Assembly: GCF_029318635.1 (NCBI RefSeq)
Contig: NZ_CP119676.1
Span: 2,245,001 to 2,309,000, forward strand
Origin: Varunaivibrio sulfuroxidans
GTDB lineage: Bacteria; Pseudomonadota; Alphaproteobacteria; Rhodospirillales; Magnetovibrionaceae
Reading direction: 5' to 3'
Length of the DNA: 64,000 bases
Of this stretch, positions 32,793 through 40,838 are shown in pieces. A program made the translations under genes and the position numbers. Each line of letters opens with the position of its first letter. The stretch's first letter is position 1. The notes under the pieces were generated by a model. The model made no database searches. It was not told the origin of the DNA and was given only the letters and a program-made list of their open reading frames with translations.

Positions 32793-32823
32793 AAAAAAAC
32801 GCACCCATCGGATGATGGGTGCG
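32793..32823 (-). terminator. Rho-independent terminator of the SQR/DUF1641 operon
   Basis: CGCACCCATC (32800-32809) and GATGGGTGCG (32814-32823) make a perfect 10-bp stem with a GGAT loop, and on the minus strand it is followed by seven T. It is well placed to end the DsrE-TusA-SQR-DUF1641 transcript, 65 bp after its last gene. Confidence 0.9.
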
Positions 32824-32887
32824 CGGGAGGGCTGAGGGGAACGGGCGTTCGTCGTCGCGCCCATTGAAAACCGCTTATGAAAACCGC

Positions 32888-33421
32888 TTACGCGGGATCG
32901 ACGGATTTTTTCTGCATTTTGCAGGCGAAGCCGAGCAGGAAGGTCAGCGCGCGCTGGGTTTCCGGCTTGCTCAGCATGCGCACGGTGGCCAGCATGCCGC
33001 CCTCGCTGGGCCGCGTCGCCAGTTCGTCGGCGGCTTCCTGCATCGCCTCCTTGGCGTTGTGGGCGAGGGTCGCGATTTCCTCGGTGGCGAGGTTGGTCAT
33101 CATGTGTTCGACGAAGACGAACAAGCGTTCGACCATCGAATCGGTCATCGCCGCGCGCGCCCCGTGGAGCAGGGCGACAAGGTCGAAAAGCGTGGTCATC
33201 GCGCCGCTGCGATGCATTTCGCCGACCCCTTCGATAAGGGCGATCACGGCGTCCTTGGTGTCTTCGTCGTTGAGTTTATCGACCACCTCAAGGACGTTGC
33301 TTCCGGTGATGGCGAGGCGTTCGACCATGGTGTCGCTGAGCGAATCCTGGGCCGCCTGGATCAGGCGCAGCGGGCCGTCGGGGTCGTTCTGCGCTATGGC
33401 GGCGGTGGCTGTGTCGGTCAT
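32888..33421 (-). CDS. DUF1641-family protein
   Basis: A 177-residue all-helical protein of the DUF1641 family, recognisable by repeated helices such as VVDKLNDEDTKDAVIALIEG and MVERLFVFVEHMM and by the C-terminal FLLGFACKMQ. Members occur next to sulfide:quinone oxidoreductase-like and FAD-linked dehydrogenase genes and their role is unknown, perhaps membrane association or complex assembly. One cysteine lies near the C-terminus. It follows the flavoprotein gene by 12 bp and is the last gene before a strong terminator. Confidence 0.82.
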   Translation of the reverse strand: MTDTATAAIAQNDPDGPLRLIQAAQDSLSDTMVERLAITGSNVLEVVDKLNDEDTKDAVIALIEGVGEMHRSGAMTTLFDLVALLHGARAAMTDSMVERLFVFVEHMMTNLATEEIATLAHNAKEAMQEAADELATRPSEGGMLATVRMLSKPETQRALTFLLGFACKMQKKSVDPA

Positions 33422-33433
33422 GTCATCCCCTCC

Positions 33434-34573
33434 TTACAACAGGCCCTTGGCGGACAACCAATAGAGCCGGTTGTAGGCCAGTTTGAACCAATGGATCATC
33501 TGCGACGGCGCGCCCGGGTTGGGCGGCGTGGCGTAGTCGAACCAGACGTAGGTCCCGCTGCTCAACCCGGTTTCGACGAAACAGAACACCTTGCCGTCGT
33601 AATCGCGCGCCATGCGCCCCTCGGTAAGCAGCGAGGTCAGGTTGTCGATAATGGTGTCGGCCTCGAAATGGGCGGTCGATCCGGCTTTCGAGATCGGAAT
33701 ATTGGTGGTGTCGCCGCAGATGAAGACGTTGTCCGAGCCTTCGTGCAGCAGGCTTTTCTTATCGGTGGGCACCCAACCCCCGGCGCCGAGGTTCGATTCG
33801 GTGATGACCTCGGCCCCGCTGTGGGGCGGGATGGTGACCAGCATGTCGTAGTTCAGCGTCACGCCCTCTTCCGAGGTGATGGTGTGGGCCGCGGGATCGA
33901 CCTCCTTGGTGTTGAAGAAGGTTTCGTACTTGATGCCCAGGCGGTCCATTTCCGGTTTCGACCAGTGGGCGACCGGCTCCAACGCGTGCAGGCGACCGAT
34001 CGGATAGGTGTAGGTCAGTTCGACCTTGTCGGCGATGCCCTTTTTCTGGAAATAATCGTGCAGCATGAAGGTGATTTCTAACGGCGCCACCGGGCACTTG
34101 TGCGGGGCGTTGACGTTGATCACGATCTTGCCGCCTTCGAACGCGCCGAGGGCCTCGCGCATCTTGCGCGCGCCGTCGAGGTCGTAAAACCAGTGCGCGC
34201 CCTCGGCCATTCCGGGGATGTTCTGCGGCATAATGCGCGACCCGGTGGCGATCACCAGATAATCATAGTCGTATATCTTGCCCGAACGGGTGGCGACTTG
34301 GCGTTTTTCGACGTCGATGTGTTTCGCCGGGTCGATGTGATAAGGCACCCGCCGGTCGAGGACTTTGCGTTGCTCGCGGAACAATTCCTTTTCGCGAATT
34401 TTGCCGAAGGGAATATAGAGCAGACCCGGCTGGTACATGTGTTGGTCGGACGTGCCGAGCATGGCGATCGACACCGCGCCGCTTTTCAGTTCCGCGCCCA
34501 ACTGGCGACATAGCCCGTTGGCGATGATCGTGCCGGCGAGCCCGCCGCCGACAATCAGAATTTTCTTTGACAT
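33434..34573 (-). CDS. Sulfide:quinone oxidoreductase-like FAD flavoprotein
   Basis: A pyridine-nucleotide-disulfide-like flavoprotein. The N-terminal FAD motif is VGGGLAGT, the second dinucleotide region YLVIATGSR, and FICGDTTN near residue 286 is the FAD-binding GD motif. Cys160 (in HKCPVAP) and Cys331 (in VFCFVE) match the redox cysteines of sulfide:quinone oxidoreductases; a third conserved cysteine of classical SQR is absent near residue 127. It probably oxidises sulfide to bound polysulfur and reduces ubiquinone at the membrane. Between TusA and DUF1641 genes of a second sulfur operon. Confidence 0.87.
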   Translation of the reverse strand: MSKKILIVGGGLAGTIIANGLCRQLGAELKSGAVSIAMLGTSDQHMYQPGLLYIPFGKIREKELFREQRKVLDRRVPYHIDPAKHIDVEKRQVATRSGKIYDYDYLVIATGSRIMPQNIPGMAEGAHWFYDLDGARKMREALGAFEGGKIVINVNAPHKCPVAPLEITFMLHDYFQKKGIADKVELTYTYPIGRLHALEPVAHWSKPEMDRLGIKYETFFNTKEVDPAAHTITSEEGVTLNYDMLVTIPPHSGAEVITESNLGAGGWVPTDKKSLLHEGSDNVFICGDTTNIPISKAGSTAHFEADTIIDNLTSLLTEGRMARDYDGKVFCFVETGLSSGTYVWFDYATPPNPGAPSQMIHWFKLAYNRLYWLSAKGLL

Positions 34574-34661
34574 TGCTGGTCTCCCTATTTGCGGTGTTTT
34601 TGCTGTTTTTTCCGTGTGTAAGCGTGCGGAGTCCCCCCGGATTCCGTCCGGCGCGGCGAAT

Positions 34662-34895
34662 TTATTTCGCCTTGCGCACGACGACGCTCCAGGCGTCGTC
34701 GTCCCGTTGCGTCACGCCGACCATCTCGTGGCCGACCTTGGCGACCCATTCGGGGACGTCGTTGGCGGTGCCCTTGTCGGTCGATAAAATTTCGATTTCA
34801 TCGCCGATGTTCACCAGTTTCAGGGCGGCGATCAATTCCATCAGGGGACCGGGGCAGAAGGCCCCGCGGGCGTCTATGGTCGTGCGTTCGCTCAT
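34662..34895 (-). CDS. TusA-family sulfur carrier protein (second copy)
   Basis: The CPGP motif at residues 14-17 (AFCPGPLMEL) marks a TusA/SirA-fold carrier; Cys14 would hold the persulfide. The start ATG 34895 has GGAGAA nine nt upstream and gives 77 residues, the normal length; a longer upstream frame overlaps dsrE. It differs clearly from the TusA at 17222-17524, so the two carriers probably serve different donors. Here it lies between a DsrE-like protein and the SQR-like enzyme. Confidence 0.88.
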   Translation of the reverse strand: MSERTTIDARGAFCPGPLMELIAALKLVNIGDEIEILSTDKGTANDVPEWVAKVGHEMVGVTQRDDDAWSVVVRKAK

Positions 34896-34930
34896 GGTGT
34901 CGTCTTCTCCGTTGGCGGTGATTGGTGGGT

Positions 34931-35332
34931 TCACAGGGTCATCAGTTGCCCGGTTTCGGCGTCGGAAAGAAACTTGGTTAGGCCCATCTGGCCATCGAAC
35001 AGGCCGTCTGTCAGGGCGTCGTCGTCCCAGCCCAGGACATCCATCACCATCGAGCAGGCGTGCATGCCGATCTCGCCGAGCATTTTCCCTTGGCCGAACA
35101 GGTCGATCGGGTCGGGCACTTGTTTTTTGCCCAGGGTTTGTGAAAACGGGGCCTGTTCGGCGTAACGCGCAGCGCCTTTGCGGTCTTTGGCGAAAACTTC
35201 GATCGCCCCCATCGAGACGAAAACATGGACCGGGCGTTCCGACACGGCGGCGATGGAGGCCACCATCGCGGCCATTTGAACGCGTTCGCGTTCGGCGGAA
35301 CAGAGCAAGATGTAAAGTGGCAAAGTCGCCAT
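34931..35332 (-). CDS. DsrE/DsrF-family protein
   Basis: A 133-residue DsrE-fold protein with strand (LYILLCSAER), helix, strand (VHVFVSMGAIEVFA) and a conserved cysteine in MHACSMVMDVLG. It is longer than the three small DsrE-like proteins of the first sulfur operon and a more standard family member. ATG 35332 has AAGGGGAT five to six nt upstream. First gene of the operon DsrE-TusA-SQR-DUF1641. Expected to pass or accept sulfane sulfur with the adjacent TusA. Confidence 0.85.
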   Translation of the reverse strand: MATLPLYILLCSAERERVQMAAMVASIAAVSERPVHVFVSMGAIEVFAKDRKGAARYAEQAPFSQTLGKKQVPDPIDLFGQGKMLGEIGMHACSMVMDVLGWDDDALTDGLFDGQMGLTKFLSDAETGQLMTL

Positions 35333-35380
35333 GAATATCCCCTTATCGTAGATTGGACTATTCATTGTCTAGCCGAAGAT

Positions 35381-35420
35381 CGGGACAATTTCCACATAAA
35401 AAAATTGTAAAATTGTCCCG
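35381..35420. promoter_or_regulatory. Inverted repeat upstream of the second sulfur operon
   Basis: CGGGACAATTT (35381-35391) and AAATTGTCCCG (35410-35420) form a perfect 11-bp inverted repeat with an 18-bp AT-rich spacer, 48 bp upstream of the DsrE-like start. Size and spacing suit a dimeric regulator operator. The regulator is not identified. Confidence 0.5.
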
Positions 35421-35433
35421 TTTTGACCTGTGA

Positions 35434-35454
35434 TAGACGCAATTATGGCGTCTA
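35434..35454. promoter_or_regulatory. Second dyad upstream of the second sulfur operon
   Basis: TAGACGC (35434-35440) and GCGTCTA (35448-35454) are a perfect 7-bp inverted repeat with a 7-bp spacer, 13 bp away from the larger repeat. It may be a second regulator site or the other half of a complex control region. Confidence 0.45.
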
Positions 35455-35509
35455 CATTAGGGAAAAATTATATGCAAAAATAATGCTTTAACAAAAGAGC
35501 CGCGGATAA

Positions 35510-36082
35510 TTAACGCCCATTCCACTGTAGAAAGAGAACGCGGGCGGCGCCCCAGGTCTTGTCCTTGAGCAGGGTGAAGCCCTGCGGTGGGGGGAACTCT
35601 TCCTGGGCGGCGACCTCGACGACGCACAGCGCCCCGGGGGCGAGCCAGCCGTGGGTCTGGAGTTTTTGCACCGCAAGCGGGGCCAGATTAGCGCCGTAGG
35701 GCGGGTCGAGAAAAGCGATGGCGCACGGCGCGGCGGCCTTGCGCGGCGGGGCGAAAATCCGCCGGGCGTCCATGCTTAGGGTCAAACTGCGCGCCGTCTC
35801 GCCCAGGGTGGCGACGTTGCCGGCGATGATGCGCGCCGCCTGGCGGTCGTGTTCGATGAAGGTGGCGAAGCGCGCGCCGCGCGATAGCGCCTCCAGGCCC
35901 AGAGCCCCGGTGCCGGCGAAGACATCGACCACGGCGGCCTCTTGGATCGGCGCGGGCAAGCCCAAACCGTGCGCGATGACATTGAAGATCGCCTCGCGGG
36001 CGCGATCGGCGGTCGGCCGCGTGCCGGAGCCCTTGGGCGGGGCAATCGCCCGGCCCTTGTGGACGCCGCCGACAATCCTCAT
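35510..36082 (-). CDS. rsmD: 16S rRNA (guanine(966)-N(2))-methyltransferase RsmD
   Basis: A class I SAM-dependent methyltransferase modifying G966 of 16S rRNA. SAM-binding motif VVDVFAGTGALGLEALSRGA and the catalytic FLDPPYG (target-base NPPY-type motif) are clear. 190 residues is normal. It overlaps the rluB-type gene by 4 bp (ATGA), so both rRNA-modifying enzymes are translationally coupled. Confidence 0.92.
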   Translation of the reverse strand: MRIVGGVHKGRAIAPPKGSGTRPTADRAREAIFNVIAHGLGLPAPIQEAAVVDVFAGTGALGLEALSRGARFATFIEHDRQAARIIAGNVATLGETARSLTLSMDARRIFAPPRKAAAPCAIAFLDPPYGANLAPLAVQKLQTHGWLAPGALCVVEVAAQEEFPPPQGFTLLKDKTWGAARVLFLQWNGR

Positions 36083-37272
36083 GACGACCGGGAGCCGCGG
36101 GGTTTTGTCTTGGCGGCAGTCTTTGGCCCAGGCCTGGGTCCGGCCTTTGATCCGAGTTTTGTTCCGGGTTTGGTCCCGGGTTTGGTCCCGGGTTTGGTCC
36201 CGGGTTTGGTCCCGGGTTTGGTCATGGTCTTACCGTCGGGGGTGGTCTTGCGCGCCGTGGGGCGGTCCGCGCCCAGTGCGCTTTTAGCGGCTTCCCGGCG
36301 TTGGGGCTTGGCGGCGGTCTTCGTTCCGGCGGCGCCTTGGCGCGCCGCCGAAGAGGCCGGCGCGGCGTCATCCTTGGCGGGGGGCTTCAATTTAAGTTTA
36401 TAGCGCGGTCCGCTCTTGGCTTTCGGTTTTGCCCATCCGGTGCGCCCGGCTTTGTCTTTCGCGGCGCTGTCGGGGCGCATCGCGCCGCCCAGGGCGTCGT
36501 GCAATTGACGCCGGGGCACTTCCTCGAACGCACCGCGCGCGATCCGGCCCAGGTGAAACGGACCGAAGGATATCCTGAGCAGGCGGTTGACCTGTAGGCC
36601 GATGTGCTCCATCACCTTGCGAATTTCGCGGTTCTTGCCCTCGCTCAGCGATACCGTCAGCCAGGCGTTGCGCCCGGTCTGGGTGTCGATGGTGACCTGG
36701 ATCGGTCCATAGGTGACGCCCTCGACGGTGACGCCGCCACCGAGGGCGGCGATTTTTTCGGGATTGGGCGTGCCCAGGACGCGGACCCGGTAGCGCCGTA
36801 CCCAGCCGCGCGAGGGTAGCTCCAACGAACGGGCCAGCGCGCCGTCGTTGGTGAGCAGCAAAAGCCCTTCGGAATTGAGGTCGAGCCGCCCCACGGAGAC
36901 CACCCGGGGCAGGCGTTTCTTCAGTTTGTCGAAGACGGTGGGCCGATCCTGTTCGTCCTTGTGGCTGGTCACCAGTCCGGTCGGTTTGTGGTAGAGCCAC
37001 AATCGCGTGACGTCGGCCTCGGGCAGGGGCTTGCCGTCAACCAGGATGGCGCTGGAAGGCAGGACCCTGACGGCGGGAGTGTCGAGGACACGGCCATCGA
37101 CGCTGACCCGGCCCTCGGCGATCATTTTTTCGCCGTCACGGCGCGAACAGACGCCGGCGCGCGCCAGCACCTTGGCGATCCGCTCGCCTTCGGGCTTCGC
37201 CGTGACACCGGATGGGGGCGTATCGTCCGGCGTGGCGGCGGCGGGCTTCGCGGGGGGGCGTGAGGCGGTCAT
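36079..37272 (-). CDS. RluB/RluE/RluF-family 23S rRNA pseudouridine synthase with long basic tail
   Basis: An N-terminal S4 RNA-binding domain (RIAKVLARAGVCSRRDGEKMI) is followed by the pseudouridine synthase domain with catalytic Asp in VGRLDLNSEGLLLLTNDG. Family members isomerise a uridine of 23S rRNA (RluB acts at 2605). The last roughly 150 residues are Lys/Pro/Ala-rich, ending in repeated Lys-Pro-Gly-Thr units caused by a 12-bp DNA tandem repeat (36157-36220). Typical RluB lacks such a long tail; it probably contacts rRNA. Overlaps rsmD by 4 bp. Confidence 0.9.
   Translation of the reverse strand: MTASRPPAKPAAATPDDTPPSGVTAKPEGERIAKVLARAGVCSRRDGEKMIAEGRVSVDGRVLDTPAVRVLPSSAILVDGKPLPEADVTRLWLYHKPTGLVTSHKDEQDRPTVFDKLKKRLPRVVSVGRLDLNSEGLLLLTNDGALARSLELPSRGWVRRYRVRVLGTPNPEKIAALGGGVTVEGVTYGPIQVTIDTQTGRNAWLTVSLSEGKNREIRKVMEHIGLQVNRLLRISFGPFHLGRIARGAFEEVPRRQLHDALGGAMRPDSAAKDKAGRTGWAKPKAKSGPRYKLKLKPPAKDDAAPASSAARQGAAGTKTAAKPQRREAAKSALGADRPTARKTTPDGKTMTKPGTKPGTKPGTKPGTKPGTKLGSKAGPRPGPKTAAKTKPRGSRSS
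36157..36220. repeat. 12-bp tandem repeat in the rluB-like gene
   Basis: TTTGGTCCCGGG occurs four times without change (36169-36216), flanked by a degenerate copy on each side. On the coding strand it reads as Lys-Pro-Gly-Thr repeats. Length-variable by slippage in principle. Confidence 0.85.
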
Positions 37273-38060
37273 GGTTTTTCCAAATGTGGGGGCCGAGCCT
37301 TGGTATCGGCGTAATTGCCGGCGGCGTCAACAAAAGCCGCGATCAGGCGGCTGTCGGCGGGGGTGATTTCGAATTCCGGGTGCCACTGCACGCCGATGCA
37401 GAAGGTTTGCCCGACCGCCTCGACGCCTTCGATCACGCCGTCGGGGGCGCGGGCGTTGACGCGCAGCGCCTTGGGTTCGCCGCTCTTGTCATTGAAGAGG
37501 GCGGCTTGATGGTGGGCGCTGTTGACGCCGATCGTTCCCGCGCCGATGATCTGCGCCAACCGGGTGCCGGGGACGATGTCCACGTTATGGCCGACTTGGT
37601 CGCGGGGATTGGGTTGCTCGTGGGCCAGCGCGCCGGGAATTTCGTCGGGAATGTGCTGAACCAACGCCCCGCCGAGGGCGACGTGGAGCAGTTGTTGTCC
37701 GCCGCAGATCGCAAGCACGGGCATGTCGCGCGCCAACGCTCCTCTCAGCATCGCCAATTCGAAACCGGTGCGGGCGTCCTTGGTGGTGACTTTGTGGTGG
37801 CGATGATCCGCGCCGTACATGGCGGGGTCAATGTCGAAATCGCCGCCGGTGACGAGCAGGGCGTCAATCCGTTCGAGGTAGGCGTCGGCAAGCGCGCTCC
37901 GGTGGGGCAGCGCCACCGGGACGCCACCCGCCGCCGCGATCGCCCCGGCGTAATTTTGGCGCAGGGCGTACCAGGGAAATTTCGAATATCCGCCCGCGTT
38001 TTCGCTGTCCAGGGTGATGGCGATCAGGGGAGGTCCGGGTGGGATAAGGGATGTTTTCAT
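37269..38060 (-). CDS. Class I glutamine amidotransferase (peptidase C26, PuuD-like)
   Basis: A gamma-glutamyl-gamma-aminobutyrate hydrolase-like enzyme. The nucleophile elbow LAICGGQQLLHV holds the catalytic cysteine, and GVQWHPEFEI carries the His-x-Glu of the triad. Related enzymes cleave gamma-glutamyl putrescine derivatives; no polyamine genes adjoin it, so the substrate remains open. The ATG at 38060 gives 263 residues; a TTG further upstream lacks a ribosome site. It overlaps the rluB-like gene by 4 bp. Confidence 0.85.
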   Translation of the reverse strand: MKTSLIPPGPPLIAITLDSENAGGYSKFPWYALRQNYAGAIAAAGGVPVALPHRSALADAYLERIDALLVTGGDFDIDPAMYGADHRHHKVTTKDARTGFELAMLRGALARDMPVLAICGGQQLLHVALGGALVQHIPDEIPGALAHEQPNPRDQVGHNVDIVPGTRLAQIIGAGTIGVNSAHHQAALFNDKSGEPKALRVNARAPDGVIEGVEAVGQTFCIGVQWHPEFEITPADSRLIAAFVDAAGNYADTKARPPHLEKP

Positions 38061-38145
38061 GACCGTGATTTTAGGGCCGCGCGCGCCAATGGGCAACCGC
38101 GGCGTCGGGGCTTGACCACTGGGGCGCCAAAGGCCACTGTTGGGG

Positions 38146-38604
38146 ATGATGTCTTCGCGAAATTGCTGGATGGATCGTGCCTTCGACGCCGCCGCGAAGG
38201 CCGGCGCGCGCGGTGAAGTTCCCGTCGGCGCGGTCCTGGTCGATTATCGAAACGACCGGTTGTTGTCGGCATGCGCCAACCGCACCGAGGAACTGTCCGA
38301 CCCCACCGCCCATGCCGAAATTCTGGCGATCCGCCGGGGTGGCGCGCTTATCGGCAGTCCGCGCCTGCCCCAGTGCGACCTGTATGTCACATTGGAGCCG
38401 TGTCCGATGTGCGCGGCGGCGATTTCCTTGGCGCGGATCCGACGGGTCTATTTCGCCGCCTATGATCCCAAGGGGGGCGGTGTCGATCACGGCGCACGGA
38501 TATTCGACCAGGCGACCTGCCACCATCGACCCGAGGTCTATGGCGGCATCGACGAGCGGCGCGGCGGCGATCTTTTGCGCCGGTTTTTTCAGGCGCGCCG
38601 CTGA
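38146..38604 (+). CDS. tadA: tRNA-specific adenosine deaminase TadA
   Basis: Converts adenosine 34 of tRNA-Arg(ACG) to inosine. Zinc ligands and proton shuttle are clear: TAHAEILAIRRG (His-Ala-Glu) and EPCPMCAAAIS. GEVPVGAVLVD is the usual N-terminal segment. Start is ATG 38146 or 38149; TTG 38140 is possible. 152 residues. It diverges from the amidotransferase gene and runs with pmbA, 101 bp downstream. Confidence 0.93.
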   Translation: MMSSRNCWMDRAFDAAAKAGARGEVPVGAVLVDYRNDRLLSACANRTEELSDPTAHAEILAIRRGGALIGSPRLPQCDLYVTLEPCPMCAAAISLARIRRVYFAAYDPKGGGVDHGARIFDQATCHHRPEVYGGIDERRGGDLLRRFFQARR

Positions 38605-38705
38605 GGAAGAGTTCCCGGCAGGCGGGTTCTCCTTGTCCGGGGTCGCGCCATCGCTTAAAAGAAACACCGACCCATACGAACATTGACCCAATCAACGGGG
38701 GCCTC

Positions 38706-40049
38706 ATGGCGGACATGACCAATAAGCTCGAACTGATCCAAGACGTTATCGATAAGGCGCGGGCGCGCGGCGCCGATGCGGCGGATGCGATTTTCGCCGA
38801 AGGCGTGTCGCTTTCCCTCGCCCGACGTCTGGGCGCGCTGGAAAATCTCAGCCGCGCCGAGGGCTCGGACATGGGGCTTCGGGTTTTCGTCGGTAAAAGC
38901 CAGGCCATTGTTTCGACCTCGGACACCGCGCCCAGGGCCCTGGACGCGTTGGTCGAGCGCGCCGTCGCGATGGCCCGCTCCGCCCCCGCCGATCCCTTCG
39001 GCGGGATCGCCGACCCGGCCCAGTTGGCGACGAATTTCCCCGATTTCGACATGTGCGACGCCATCGAACCGGACAGCGATTTGTTGTTGCGCTGGACGGG
39101 CGAGGCCGAGGACGCCGCGCGCGCTGTCAAGGGGGTGAGCAATTCCGAAGGCGCCGAGGCGGGATGGGGCAAAAGCGCGATCGCCGTCGCCGCCTCCAAC
39201 GGCTTCGCGCGGGCCTACGAACGTTCGTCGTTCAGCCTCAGCGTCTCGGTGCTCGCCGGTGAGGGCACCGCCATGGAGCGCGACTACGATTACACCACCG
39301 CGGTGCATGCCGAGGACCTGAAATCTCCGACGGAAATCGGCCGCGGCGCGGGCGAGAAAGCGGTCAGGCGACTGAACCCGCGCAAGGTTAAGTCGGGAAC
39401 CTTCCCGGTGATTTTCGATCCTCGGGTGTCGCGCACGATCCTGGGTCATTTCTCGGGGGCGATCAACGGCGCCGCCGTGGCGCGCGGAACATCCTTTTTG
39501 AAGGATAAAATGGATGCGCCCGTGTTTGCCAAAGGCGTTCAAATTATTGACGATCCGCACCGCAGACGGGGCCTGCGTTCGGCGGCGTTCGACGACGAGG
39601 GGGTCGCCACATCCCGGCGCGCGCTGATCGACGACGGCCGTCTGACGAGTTGGTTGTTGGATCTGCGCTCGGCCCGTCAGTTGGGGTTGGCCTCGACCGG
39701 GCATGCTTCGCGCGGTGTGTCCTCGCCGCCGTCGCCGTCATCGCACAACCTGTACATGGCGGCCGGTTCGCAAAGCCCCGCCGAACTGATCGGCGAGATC
39801 ACAAGCGGGCTTTACGTCACCGAACTGATCGGGTTCGGGGTCAACGCCATCACCGGCGATTATTCGCGGGGCGCGGGCGGGTTCTGGATCGAAAACGGCG
39901 TCATCGCCTATCCGGTCGGCGAGATCACCATCGCCGGAAACCTGAAAGACATGTTCATGCAGGCGACGCCCGCCGACGATTTGGAGTTTCGTTACGGCAG
40001 CGATTGCCCGACGCTCAGGATCGACGCCATGACCGTCGCCGGGATGTAA
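38706..40049 (+). CDS. pmbA: Metalloprotease PmbA/TldE
   Basis: A TldD/PmbA-family protein. TldD and PmbA form a heterodimeric zinc protease acting on linear, disordered peptides such as microcin precursors and quinone-linked substrates. PmbA itself lacks the HExxxH motif, as here; typical stretches include GSDMGLRVFVG, DYDYTTAVHAEDL, PVIFDPRVSRTILGHFSGAINGAAVARG and DYSRGAGGFWIENG. Length 447 fits. The catalytic partner TldD is encoded at 53744-55177. It leads into a lipid A gene block. Confidence 0.9.
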   Translation: MADMTNKLELIQDVIDKARARGADAADAIFAEGVSLSLARRLGALENLSRAEGSDMGLRVFVGKSQAIVSTSDTAPRALDALVERAVAMARSAPADPFGGIADPAQLATNFPDFDMCDAIEPDSDLLLRWTGEAEDAARAVKGVSNSEGAEAGWGKSAIAVAASNGFARAYERSSFSLSVSVLAGEGTAMERDYDYTTAVHAEDLKSPTEIGRGAGEKAVRRLNPRKVKSGTFPVIFDPRVSRTILGHFSGAINGAAVARGTSFLKDKMDAPVFAKGVQIIDDPHRRRGLRSAAFDDEGVATSRRALIDDGRLTSWLLDLRSARQLGLASTGHASRGVSSPPSPSSHNLYMAAGSQSPAELIGEITSGLYVTELIGFGVNAITGDYSRGAGGFWIENGVIAYPVGEITIAGNLKDMFMQATPADDLEFRYGSDCPTLRIDAMTVAGM

Positions 40050-40088
40050 CGCGCGCTTTTCGAAGAAAGGTGCGGCGAGGGATAAAGC

Positions 40089-40838
40089 GTGAAAATTGGA
40101 CGCCGTTTGATAAAGGCCATCGGCTCCCGCGAGACGGTTCGCGGCGTTCTGTGCTGGCTGGGCGCGCAATATATCCGTTTTGTCTGCGCCACCACCCGTT
40201 GGCGGCGCTTGGGCGATGACGTCGCGCAATCCTTTTGGGACGACGGCGCGCCCTTCATCGTCGCGTTTTGGCATCAGCGCATTTTATTGATGCACCATAT
40301 CTGGCGGTCGCCCAAACCGATATCCATGCTGATTTCGCGCCATCGCGACGGACGGATCATCGCCCGCACGGTGGCCCATCTCGGGGTCGGCGCGATCGCG
40401 GGTTCCTCGGGCAAGGGCGGCGCGGGCGCTTTGCGCGAAATGGTGCGCACCTTGAAGCGCGGTGCGTATATCGGCATTACGCCGGACGGCCCGCGCGGTC
40501 CACGGATGCGCGCGGCGATGGGAATTATCGATGCCGCACGCTTGTCGGGCGCGCCGATCCTGCCCGCCGCCTACGCGGTGCGCCGGCGTAAAGTGGTGGC
40601 TTCGTGGGATCGCTTTATCATCGCTTTGCCGTTTACCCGAGGGGTGTTTATGTGGGGCGATCCGATCGTCGTGCCCGCGGACGCGGACCGGGACCGGCGT
40701 GAACGACTGCGTTTAAAGTTGGAAGAAAGCCTGAACGCGTTAACCGCCGAGGCCGATCGCCTATGTGGTCATGCCCCCATTCTTCCAGCCCCTATTCTTC
40801 CAGAGGATGATCCGCGCAACGAGGAGGGACGGTCATGA
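40089..40838 (+). CDS. DUF374-family lysophospholipid/lipid A acyltransferase-like protein
   Basis: A 249-residue membrane-associated acyltransferase-like protein. FWHQRILLM and SRHRDGRIIARTVAHLG match the HxxxxD-type acyltransferase region (here FWHQR, then the RHRDGR motif), and GAYIGITPDGPRGPRM is the typical DUF374 C-terminal signature. The gene precedes waaA by a 4-bp overlap and lies in a lipid A operon, so lipid A acylation or a related step is likely. Substrate is not determined. Confidence 0.85.
   Translation: MKIGRRLIKAIGSRETVRGVLCWLGAQYIRFVCATTRWRRLGDDVAQSFWDDGAPFIVAFWHQRILLMHHIWRSPKPISMLISRHRDGRIIARTVAHLGVGAIAGSSGKGGAGALREMVRTLKRGAYIGITPDGPRGPRMRAAMGIIDAARLSGAPILPAAYAVRRRKVVASWDRFIIALPFTRGVFMWGDPIVVPADADRDRRERLRLKLEESLNALTAEADRLCGHAPILPAPILPEDDPRNEEGRS

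Noticed and set aside
32819..34081. A 420-codon open frame opposite the SQR-like gene
   Set aside because: Antisense to DUF1641 and the flavoprotein; it also runs through the perfect terminator.
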